DNA of 7,064 nucleotides, taken from contig JAKLLI010000093.1 in assembly GCA_023150195.1 (NCBI GenBank), positions 1-7,064 of the forward strand, read 5' to 3'. The stretch is from Azonexus sp. (GTDB taxonomy: Bacteria > Pseudomonadota > Gammaproteobacteria > Burkholderiales > Rhodocyclaceae). This document shows positions 1-5,067 of the stretch, piece by piece; the stretch's first letter is position 1; each line of letters starts with the position of its first letter. Under the pieces are notes generated by a model, which was not told where the DNA came from, ran no database searches, and saw nothing but the letters and a program-made list of their open reading frames with translations. Position numbers and translations under genes: made by a program.

Positions 1-87
1 CGGGCCACTGACCATCTGATCAATGAGTTCTTTGGGAATGCTCGGCAGCGCCGGCACCTGTTTCTTCCTGCGCGTCTTGATTGGCAT
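1..87 (-). CDS. IS256-family (mutator type) transposase, N-terminal 29 residues only
   Basis: The minus-strand frame from the ATG at 87 runs without a stop to the window edge. It begins MPIKTRRKKQ and contains PSIPKELIDQMVSGP. From memory, this basic lead-in followed by a 'P-x-(I/L)-P-K-E-L-(I/L)-D-Q' motif is the typical N-terminus of one large group of IS256-family DDE transposases, which are about 400 residues long. The DDE catalytic residues lie beyond the window. The start is supported by AAGGAG five bases upstream. The gene points away from hsdS. It cannot be judged intact or broken from this fragment. The family call rests on a short stretch. Confidence 0.75.
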   Translation of the reverse strand, partial: MPIKTRRKKQVPALPSIPKELIDQMVSGP

Positions 88-92
88 ACATG

Positions 93-98
93 CTCCTT
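93..98 (-). promoter_or_regulatory. Ribosome-binding site of the transposase
   Basis: Minus-strand AAGGAG lies five bases before the ATG at 87. It fixes this start over the ATG at 91, which would sit only one base from the site. Confidence 0.7.
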
Positions 99-114
99 AC
101 TGACATGTTATGCC

Positions 115-139
115 TCACACACAAAATTTCTGACAGGCT
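115..139 (-). repeat. Probable terminal inverted repeat of the IS256-type element
   Basis: The minus-strand sequence starting at about 139 has the position and character of an IS256-family terminal repeat (typically about 20-30 bp): it lies just outside the transposase leader and abuts host coding sequence. The partner repeat is not in the window, so this is inferred from position and general resemblance only. Confidence 0.4.
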
Positions 140-153
140 CAGCGCCCTTTGTT

Positions 154-1617
154 GTGCCCCATGGTTGGAAGTGGGCCAGGATTGCTGATATTGGCTATGA
201 CTTTGGACAAAAGACACCCGACGCAGATTTCACCTACATCGATGTGGGTTCCATCGATAACAGGCTCGGGTTGATTGATTGTCCCGCGACCCTTAGGGCT
301 GAAGACGCGCCATCGAGGGCTAGAAAGCTCGTGAGCCGTGGGACGGTCATCTATTCCACAGTCAGGCCATATCTTCTCAACGTCGCGATAGTGCAAAAAG
401 ATTTTGATCCGGAGCCAATTGCCAGTACTGCCTTCGCTGTAGTCCATCCATTTGAGGGTGTTGTTAGCGGCTACGTGTACCGCTATTTACGGTCCCCGTC
501 TTTTGTTGCATACGTTGAAAGTGTTCAAACAGGAATCGCATATCCAGCGATCAACGACCGGCAATTCTTCAGTGGACTGATTCCGCTCCCGCCAACGGCA
601 GAACAACACCGCATCGTCGCCAAAGTCGAGGAACTGATGGCGCTGTGCGACCAGCTTGAGCAACAAACCGACGCCAGCCTCGGCGCACATCAATCGCTGG
701 TGGAAACCTTGCTGAGCGCGCTGACCAGTGCCGCCGATCACGCGCAATTCGTCAGCGCCTGGCAGCGCATCGCCAGCCACTTCGACACGCTGTTCACCAC
801 CGAAGAGAGCATAGCCCAGCTCAAACAAACCCTCCTGCAACTGGCGGTGATGGGCAAACTCGTCCCGCAAGACCCGAACGACGAACCAGCCAGCGAACTG
901 CTCAAGAAGATCGCCGCCGAGAAGGCAAAGCTGGCGAAGGAAGGCAGGATCAAGAAGGAGAAACCGCTGCCACTCGTTGGTGAAGATGAAACTTTATTTT
1001 CGCTGCCTTTGGGTTGGGCGTGGTGCCGACTGGAAAACGTATCGCTTCATTCGGAGGCCGGTTGGAGCCCAAAGTGCGAAGAGGTGCCTCGCGTCGGTAG
1101 TTGTTGGGGGGTACTCAAAGTTAGTGCGGTAACTTGGGGGGTATTCAACCCGGCAGAGAACAAGGCGCTGCCTGCCAATCTCGATGCAGTTCCGGATTGC
1201 GAAGTGAAACCGGGGGACTTCCTCATATCTCGAGCTAATACAGCTGAGTTGGTTGCTCGCTCAGTCGTTGTTCAGAATGACGCTCCCCCGAGGTTGATGA
1301 TGAGCGACAAGATCATCCGTTTCAGTTTTAGCAAAGAGGTCTGCGCAGCATACTTGTCGTTGTTCAATAACAGCGCTGGTTCGCGTAAGTATTATCTGCG
1401 TGTTGCAGGTGGAACCAGCAGCTCAATGAAAAATGTCTCTCGACTTCAAATTCAGTCGTTGGCTGTTGCGCTTCCGCCACTCGCCGAGCAGTACCGCATC
1501 GTCACCAAAGTCGACGAACTGATGGCGCTCTGCGACCAGCTCAAGTCCCACCTCAACGATGCCCAAACCACTCAGCTCCACCTCGCCGACGCCCTCGTCG
1601 AACAGGCCATCGGCTGA
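154..1617 (+). CDS. hsdS: Type I restriction-modification specificity subunit HsdS, probably 5'-truncated by the IS
   Basis: HsdS selects the DNA target for the HsdM2-HsdS methylase and the HsdR-containing nuclease. The 487 residues show the standard layout: target-recognition domain 1 (about 1-143), a conserved helical repeat (LPPTAEQHRIVAKVEEL at 145-161, then a spacer to about 283), target-recognition domain 2 opening with LPLGWAWCRLENV (284-296), and a second repeat (LPPLAEQYRIVTKVDEL, 440-456). The GTG at 154 is the nominal start but has no Shine-Dalgarno sequence. The frame stays open upstream, where the codons just before it read APFVV; with PHGW this matches the usual 'PFxxPxGWxW' lead-in. 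The roughly 80-residue segment that precedes domain 2 (203-283, including LLQLAVMGKLVPQDPNDEPA) normally also precedes domain 1 in this subfamily. It is absent here, so about 80-100 N-terminal residues seem lost to the IS. hsdM and hsdR are not in the window. Function is doubtful. Confidence 0.85.
   Translation: MPHGWKWARIADIGYDFGQKTPDADFTYIDVGSIDNRLGLIDCPATLRAEDAPSRARKLVSRGTVIYSTVRPYLLNVAIVQKDFDPEPIASTAFAVVHPFEGVVSGYVYRYLRSPSFVAYVESVQTGIAYPAINDRQFFSGLIPLPPTAEQHRIVAKVEELMALCDQLEQQTDASLGAHQSLVETLLSALTSAADHAQFVSAWQRIASHFDTLFTTEESIAQLKQTLLQLAVMGKLVPQDPNDEPASELLKKIAAEKAKLAKEGRIKKEKPLPLVGEDETLFSLPLGWAWCRLENVSLHSEAGWSPKCEEVPRVGSCWGVLKVSAVTWGVFNPAENKALPANLDAVPDCEVKPGDFLISRANTAELVARSVVVQNDAPPRLMMSDKIIRFSFSKEVCAAYLSLFNNSAGSRKYYLRVAGGTSSSMKNVSRLQIQSLAVALPPLAEQYRIVTKVDELMALCDQLKSHLNDAQTTQLHLADALVEQAIG
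586..660 (+). repeat. HsdS conserved-region repeat, copy 1
   Basis: This 75-bp direct repeat matches 1471-1545 at 62 of 75 positions by my count. It encodes LPPTAEQHRIVAKVEELMAL and the start of the following helix, one of the two conserved repeats that form the HsdS dimer-like spacer. Such repeats are known sites of domain shuffling between hsdS alleles. Confidence 0.85.
1471..1545 (+). repeat. HsdS conserved-region repeat, copy 2
   Basis: This is the second copy of the 75-bp direct repeat at 586-660. It encodes LPPLAEQYRIVTKVDELMAL and what follows. Most of the 13 differences are at third codon positions, which indicates selection on the protein. Confidence 0.85.
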
Positions 1618-1792
1618 GTCACGGGACATGACGCCAGCGCAGCACAAAATCTGGTGCGACGAAGACGATGGAACTCCCGAACGGCGAATGGACGGATTGG
1701 ATCGATTTGAGTCAGTCAAGTTGATCTGTTTCAGTGCTCACGAACGCCAATTTCGCAGCAAATCGCCGTCAAACCCCCTGGAAATCCTGCGA
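1618..1792. other. Convergent intergenic stretch without a recognised gene
   Basis: This stretch lies between the hsdS stop and the 3' end of the last nif-operon gene, which converge here. An open frame on the plus strand runs from 1559 through 1852, but it overlaps the ends of both neighbours, has no ribosome-binding site and resembles nothing I know. I found no strong hairpin plus T-run. The best inverted repeat is only 5 bp (CCCTG 1776-1780 with CAGGG 1796-1800), and it overlaps the stop of the minus-strand gene. The junction between accessory DNA and nif DNA should fall here. Confidence 0.6.
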
Positions 1793-2761
1793 TTACAGGG
1801 AATACGGGCGGTGCAGCCAGTTTCGGATCACGTCGACATCGCGTTGCGGTAGATAGGCGAAGCCGGCCAGCGCGTCTTCGATGGCGGTCTGGGCGACCCA
1901 GTGCGGCACGGCACGGGTGGTGAGCATGTGGAAATACCAGGCCATGGGATACCCGACATGGCGGTCGAACTGGACGAGGGCATCGTGCAGTTTGAGTTCG
2001 CTGGTGCCGGTTTCCGCTTCGAATTCCGGTGGTTCGCCGGCCAGCGTGGCAATCGGCTGGGCGCGGAACACGGGTTGCTGGTAGCGGTCAAGATGTTCGC
2101 GGGTGGCAATGACCCAATGGTTGGAAAAATCGGTGGTGTTGCCGGCGCTGGAGGCGGCCCAATCCGCAAGCATGCGATGAATGCCGGCGGGTTCCGGTTT
2201 CTGGACCCGCATGCGTTCCAGGAAGGCGCCCATGTGTTGCAGGCGTCGCCAAGCATAGGTAGGCAAACCGATGGGCTGCATTTTTTCCGGGCCAACACGC
2301 GGGTCCACCAGTTCTTCAATGCTGCCCGGGTGATTGGCGAATAGCGCGTGCACGCGCATTTCCTGCAAATCTTCGATTTCCAGTTGCAGGAAATCGGCGG
2401 CGCCATCGCCGGCCGAGGCGACGAGATAATGGGTTTGCCCCACCAGTCGGGTGGCGTAGAGGGTTTGGTCGGCAAAATCTTCGGCGAGATGGGCGATGTC
2501 GCCATCGCGGGCATCGAGTTCGTGTTCCACCCACTGTTCCAGACTGTCGGCAAAGCGCTCACCTTGCGCATTGACGATCCCACCGAGCCGATACCAGCCG
2601 CTGCGCACCAGCACATGGCGGAATCGCCATTCCGGAATGGCCGCCCCCAGGGCCTTGACCAGCGCGACCGGGCCGGCGCTGACGGCGGTTTTGGCGCAGG
2701 TTTCCACAATGGCCGGCGCCAGTGATTTGCAATACTCCATCCAGGCCTGGGTGCTTTTCAT
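1793..2761 (-). CDS. Conserved-looking hypothetical protein at the end of the nif operon (322 aa)
   Basis: I do not recognise the family. The product is a soluble, mixed-charge protein with no signal peptide, no membrane segment and no cysteine cluster (only Cys11 and Cys22). It is rich in Trp and His, for example in HVLVRSGWYRLGG (49-61), HALFANHPGSIEELVDPR (138-155) and GYPMAWYFHMLTTR (270-283). The start at 2761 is preceded by GAGGAA at good spacing, and only 14 bases separate it from the upstream LRV gene, so it is co-transcribed with the nif genes. Coding bias is like that of its nif neighbours and unlike the recognition domains of hsdS. Its place suggests an accessory role in nitrogenase maturation or protection, but that is inference from position alone. 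It is the last gene before the accessory region. Confidence 0.8.
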   Translation of the reverse strand: MKSTQAWMEYCKSLAPAIVETCAKTAVSAGPVALVKALGAAIPEWRFRHVLVRSGWYRLGGIVNAQGERFADSLEQWVEHELDARDGDIAHLAEDFADQTLYATRLVGQTHYLVASAGDGAADFLQLEIEDLQEMRVHALFANHPGSIEELVDPRVGPEKMQPIGLPTYAWRRLQHMGAFLERMRVQKPEPAGIHRMLADWAASSAGNTTDFSNHWVIATREHLDRYQQPVFRAQPIATLAGEPPEFEAETGTSELKLHDALVQFDRHVGYPMAWYFHMLTTRAVPHWVAQTAIEDALAGFAYLPQRDVDVIRNWLHRPYSL

Positions 2762-2775
2762 GAACGTTCCTCGGT

Positions 2776-3534
2776 TCAGGCGTTTCGGGTTTCTGCGAGG
2801 CGGGCATTGACCGCATCGCGGACTTCAATTTCCGGGTCATTGACCAGGGGCGCGAGGCACTCAGCGGGCGCGTTGCCCACTGCGGCAAGACGCACCCACC
2901 ATTCGCCATCGTTCAAAAAGCGGATGGCCAGTTCGGGCAGGGCTCTTTCGGCCACAATCGCCCGCACTTCCGGCTCCGGGTCATCCGCCAGCAGGTGCAG
3001 CGCGAAGGGGGGCAGGCGGGAGGCAACCACCTTGCGCACTTCGCGTTCCTCATCCTTGATCAGACGGGTGAGTTGGCCATGCGGCAAGCGGCGGGCGACG
3101 GTGGCACGAATCAGGTAGTCGGTATCGGTCAACAGGCGATGCAACTCGTTTTCCGGCAGCCGGGAGGCAACGGACAGGCGCACTTCCCGGTCGGGGTCGC
3201 GCACCATGGTTTCGAGCAGATCCACGGGGAGGCGCATGGCGACCACGCGCCGAACGACTTCGTCCGGGTCCGATTTCAGGCGAAAAATGGTGTCGACCGG
3301 CGCATAGCGGGCCGCAATCGCGCGGCGTTCCCAGAACAGGTCGCCGAGATAGTCGACCGCCAGCGTGGGGTTGCGGCGCAAAAAGCGGTCGATCTGACGC
3401 CCGCTGTGCGCGCGGATGCAGGCATCGCCCGGCGTGCAGCGTCCGGTGTTCAGGAAGTCCGGATAGAAACTGCAGGCCGAGCACAGGCCCAGTTTGCCAA
3501 CGCCGGCTTCGCCGATATGGGCTTCACTCGTCAT
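2776..3534 (-). CDS. 4Fe-4S cluster/leucine-rich repeat variant (LRV) protein of the nif operon
   Basis: The N-terminus carries four cysteines, Cys18-x2-Cys21-x11-Cys33-x5-Cys39, that suit a [4Fe-4S] cluster. From Asp65 to the end there are eight tandem repeats of exactly 24 residues, starting at 65, 89, 113, 137, 161, 185, 209 and 233; the last is short. The pattern is roughly D-P-x-x-x-V-R-x-x-V-A-x-R-L-P-x-x-x-L-x-x-L. This is the LRV fold described from the A. vinelandii protein encoded in its nif cluster, which also has an N-terminal 4Fe-4S domain. Its role in nitrogen fixation is unknown; the solenoid suggests protein binding. I chose the ATG at 3534 over a TTG at 3549. It overlaps the end of the upstream gene by 11 bases with only a weak AAGG before it, so translation is probably coupled. 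Length 252 residues. Confidence 0.92.
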   Translation of the reverse strand: MTSEAHIGEAGVGKLGLCSACSFYPDFLNTGRCTPGDACIRAHSGRQIDRFLRRNPTLAVDYLGDLFWERRAIAARYAPVDTIFRLKSDPDEVVRRVVAMRLPVDLLETMVRDPDREVRLSVASRLPENELHRLLTDTDYLIRATVARRLPHGQLTRLIKDEEREVRKVVASRLPPFALHLLADDPEPEVRAIVAERALPELAIRFLNDGEWWVRLAAVGNAPAECLAPLVNDPEIEVRDAVNARLAETRNA

Positions 3535-3784
3535 CGACCTTGGCGGCAATCAGGATGCCGGTGGCGCTATTCAGGGCGTTGGTCAATTCCAGGCAATGGC
3601 CGCTGGCGCCGCTGATGAGGTAGAGATCGTAGTCGGCCAGTGACAAGGCCGGCTTGTAGCGGGGCGAGACGTCATCCTCGCTGCATTCGGTGAAGTGCAG
3701 GTCGGGAAAGACTGGACGCAGGCTGGCCGCGCTGGCGTCGTGCGCCACCGCAGCGGCGACTTCGGCAAGGCGTTCCGGGGTCAT
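3524..3784 (-). CDS. Small conserved nif-operon protein of unknown function (86 aa)
   Basis: This is a short acidic protein with no cysteine pair for metal binding (Cys34 and Cys64 are far apart), no membrane segment and no signal. Features seen are a helical alanine-rich N-terminus (1-22), FPDLHFTECSEDDVSPRYKP (26-45), and ADYDLYLISGASGHCLELT (50-68), a likely beta-strand and turn. The ATG at 3784 shares one base with the stop of nifY (TGATG), and GGGGAG lies eight bases upstream. Its 3' end overlaps the LRV gene by 11 bases. A small gene in the same place, between nifY and the LRV gene, exists in A. vinelandii as I recall it, so the three probably act together. I cannot assign a function. 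Confidence 0.85.
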   Translation of the reverse strand: MTPERLAEVAAAVAHDASAASLRPVFPDLHFTECSEDDVSPRYKPALSLADYDLYLISGASGHCLELTNALNSATGILIAAKVDDE

Positions 3785-4515
3785 CAGGCAGGCTCCCCGG
3801 TTTCCAGACCTTCTTCAAAACGGGCCAGCGAGGCAGCCGGAACGCCCATGATCTGGGCCAGCCAGGGCGGCGGGCTGGACAGGCGGCCTTGCAGTTCCAC
3901 CAGCACTTCGCGAATGGCGCCGCCTTCCGGTTTTTTGACCGGGTGCACACCGGCACGGACGACCTTGGCGGCGGCCGGGCCACCGATCGATTGCACGTAA
4001 ACAATCTGGCAATCGTTGATCAGCGCAGAGCGGGCGGCATTCTTGTCTTCCTCGGCATCGGCTTCCGCCGTGCTGCGCACGCCGATCAGGCGAATCGCTT
4101 CCTGCCCGACCTGATAAATCAGGAAACGGTCGCAGGAGCCGAAGTGACCATCGAGATTTTCACCCCGGTTGGCCGCAACGGCGACGCGGATGGAACCGGG
4201 CATTTCGCCCTCGGTATACGGGGCGACCGCAGGAAAATCCTGGTTTTCCAGACCCTCTCCCCAGAGCAGGCGGACCGCTTCCTTGAGCGCTTCGCCATCG
4301 ACGCCGACATGGCAGCCTTGTTCGGCAAAGTCGCCGGCCAGCAGCACGCGGAGGTCTTCCACGGTCAGCTTGGCCAGTTTGCCTTCGGAGAGCGGCGCTT
4401 CCAGTTTGTCGAGCAGGGCGCCGACAAAGGCCTTGACGTCCAGACCGTTGAGGGCGCGTGCCGCCAGCGCAATACGCAAGGCAGCTTCACGGGAGGCAAT
4501 GGGAGATTCGGACAT
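3784..4515 (-). CDS. nifY: NifY/NafY-family FeMo-cofactor/apo-dinitrogenase binding protein
   Basis: The product is 243 residues, like NafY and NifY (about 220-245). The N-terminal part (about 1-100) is helical and matches the NafY/NifY N-terminal domain that contacts apo-MoFe protein. The C-terminal part (about 107-215) is the NifX/NifB-like cofactor-binding domain, opening with IRVAVAANRGENLDGHFGSC. His124 in DGHFGSC corresponds to the histidine (His121 of A. vinelandii NafY) reported to be needed for FeMo-co binding. The family acts in the cytoplasm, holding the cofactor or stabilising cofactor-free NifDK until insertion. NifX lacks the N-terminal domain, so NifY/NafY is the better name; which of the two cannot be settled here. 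The ATG at 4515 has GGAG at good spacing. It follows fdxN after a 70-base gap holding a hairpin, and its stop overlaps the next start. Confidence 0.88.
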   Translation of the reverse strand: MSESPIASREAALRIALAARALNGLDVKAFVGALLDKLEAPLSEGKLAKLTVEDLRVLLAGDFAEQGCHVGVDGEALKEAVRLLWGEGLENQDFPAVAPYTEGEMPGSIRVAVAANRGENLDGHFGSCDRFLIYQVGQEAIRLIGVRSTAEADAEEDKNAARSALINDCQIVYVQSIGGPAAAKVVRAGVHPVKKPEGGAIREVLVELQGRLSSPPPWLAQIMGVPAASLARFEEGLETGEPA

Positions 4516-4543
4516 GATGGGGCTCCAGAGAGAGGCTTCAGTG

Positions 4544-4575
4544 GAACGCCGGCGCGACAGGCCGGGCCGGCGTTC
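4544..4575 (-). other. Intercistronic hairpin between fdxN and nifY
   Basis: The arms GAACGCCGGC (4544-4553) and GCCGGCGTTC (4566-4575) are perfect 10-bp complements around a 12-base loop. The structure begins 10 bases after the fdxN stop and ends 28 bases before the nifY start. No T-run follows on the minus strand, so it is not a standard terminator. A role in mRNA stability or processing is more likely. Confidence 0.7.
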
Positions 4576-4585
4576 GGCTCAAGGC

Positions 4586-4777
4586 TCAGGCCGGGCTGAT
4601 GCAGCTTGACGGGCAGGCATCCACGCACAGGGGCGAGTCTGCGTGACCGTCGCATTCCGTACAGGTCGAGGCGGAAATCTTGTAAAAGATCTTGCCGGAA
4701 CTGATGGCACCGGTCGGGCAGACCGGTTTGCAGTCGCCACAGGCGGTGCACATGTCGGGGTCGATTTTCATTGCCAT
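4586..4777 (-). CDS. fdxN: 2[4Fe-4S] ferredoxin, FdxN type
   Basis: This 63-residue bacterial-type ferredoxin has two cluster motifs: Cys10-x2-Cys13-x2-Cys16-x3-Cys20-Pro, and Cys39-x2-Cys42-x8-Cys51-x3-Cys55-Pro, with an extra Cys59. The longer 8-residue spacing in the second motif is typical of nif-linked ferredoxins of the FdxN/FdI group. Such proteins carry low-potential electrons to nitrogenase reductase or to NifB-dependent cofactor assembly in the cytoplasm; which of these applies here is not shown by the sequence. The start at 4777 is chosen because AAGGAG lies six bases upstream; a frame extending to 4861 would overlap nifT deeply and has no support. It sits 10 bases after nifT. Confidence 0.92.
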   Translation of the reverse strand: MAMKIDPDMCTACGDCKPVCPTGAISSGKIFYKISASTCTECDGHADSPLCVDACPSSCISPA

Positions 4778-4783
4778 GATGCT

Positions 4784-4789
4784 CTCCTT
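4784..4789 (-). promoter_or_regulatory. Ribosome-binding site of fdxN overlapping the nifT stop
   Basis: Minus-strand TAAGGAG merges the TAA stop of nifT (4788-4790) with the AAGGAG of fdxN, six bases before the ATG at 4777. This decides the fdxN start and suggests that ribosomes finishing nifT re-initiate on fdxN. Confidence 0.8.
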
Positions 4790-5015
4790 AGTCTTCAGCA
4801 GCGCCGAGGCGCTTTGCACGCAGGGAAATGGGCAGGCGTGGCGGTTTGGCGATGGGGTCAATGTAGTACGTGCCGCCGTTATCCAGTTTCAGTTCGCCGC
4901 CCCATTTTTCCGGGGTATCGAATTCGATGGATTCGATGGACGCTTCCAGATCCCGCTTCGGAAGGTAAAAAACCAGCCCGCCGCTGGGGCCTTGCTGGAT
5001 CATGATGTTGGCCAT
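4788..5015 (-). CDS. nifT: NifT/FixU family protein
   Basis: This 75-residue protein directly downstream of nifK has the family pattern: an N-terminal MANIMI, then LVFYLPKRDLEASIESIEF (14-32), KWGGELKLDNGGTYYID (37-53), and a basic C-terminus with PRLPISLRAKRL (59-70). NifT is a small, conserved, probably soluble protein of unknown biochemical role. From general knowledge, its loss in Klebsiella and Azotobacter has little effect on fixation. The ATG at 5015 is preceded by CAGGAG. The upstream gap to nifK carries a strong hairpin, and the stop codon is part of the fdxN ribosome-binding site. Confidence 0.93.
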   Translation of the reverse strand: MANIMIQQGPSGGLVFYLPKRDLEASIESIEFDTPEKWGGELKLDNGGTYYIDPIAKPPRLPISLRAKRLGAAED

Positions 5016-5031
5016 TTGTCACTCCTGCAGG

Positions 5032-5059
5032 ACCGGCGACGTCCGAAGACGCCGCCGGT
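5032..5059 (-). other. UUCG-capped hairpin between nifK and nifT
   Basis: On the transcribed strand the RNA reads ACCGGCGGCGUC, then loop UUCG, then GACGUCGCCGGU. This is a 12-bp stem (one G-U pair, the rest Watson-Crick) closed by a C(UUCG)G tetraloop, a class known for exceptional stability. It lies 8 bases after the nifK stop and ends 16 bases before the nifT start. No T-run follows. It probably blocks 3'-exonucleases and protects the upstream nif(H)DK mRNA, or partly attenuates transcription into nifT. Confidence 0.8.
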
Positions 5060-5067
5060 ATTCCGGT

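Larger units (their letters stand above)
1..139 (-). mobile_element. End of an IS256-family insertion sequence (partial)
   Basis: The transposase start at 87 reads leftward, and the sequence between it and about 139 has the look of an IS terminus. Read on the minus strand it begins GAGCCTGTCAGAAATTTTG, followed by a short leader and the transposase ribosome-binding site. The outer boundary is placed at about 139 because from about 142 onward the plus-strand frame reads as HsdS protein. The other end, and any target duplication, lie outside the window, so the exact boundary is an estimate. Confidence 0.65.

Noticed and set aside
100..128. Outward plus-strand promoter in the IS end (CTGACA, 17 bases, AAAATT) driving the truncated hsdS
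   Set aside because: The -10 matches only three of six consensus bases and no ribosome-binding site follows, so the case is too weak to annotate.
1776..1800. CCCTG/CAGGG inverted repeat as a terminator between the convergent genes
   Set aside because: It has only 5 bp of stem, a 15-base loop, no T-run on either side, and it overlaps the stop codon of the minus-strand gene.
1559..1852. A 97-codon plus-strand frame bridging hsdS and the 322-residue gene
   Set aside because: It starts inside hsdS in another frame, ends inside the opposing gene, has no ribosome-binding site and no recognisable motif. A degraded remnant cannot be excluded.
3535..3549. TTG start at 3549 for the LRV gene
   Set aside because: The ATG at 3534 is a better codon, gives a smaller overlap with the upstream gene, and leaves the four-cysteine domain complete.
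1901..3615. Several plus-strand open frames of 100-206 codons opposite the 322-residue and LRV genes
   Set aside because: They lack ribosome-binding sites, overlap well-supported minus-strand genes, and their sequences look like antisense translations.
5023..5032. TCCTGCAGGA perfect palindrome just before nifT
   Set aside because: It has no loop, so it cannot fold on one RNA strand, and half of it is simply the CAGGAG ribosome-binding site of nifT. There is no evidence for an operator.
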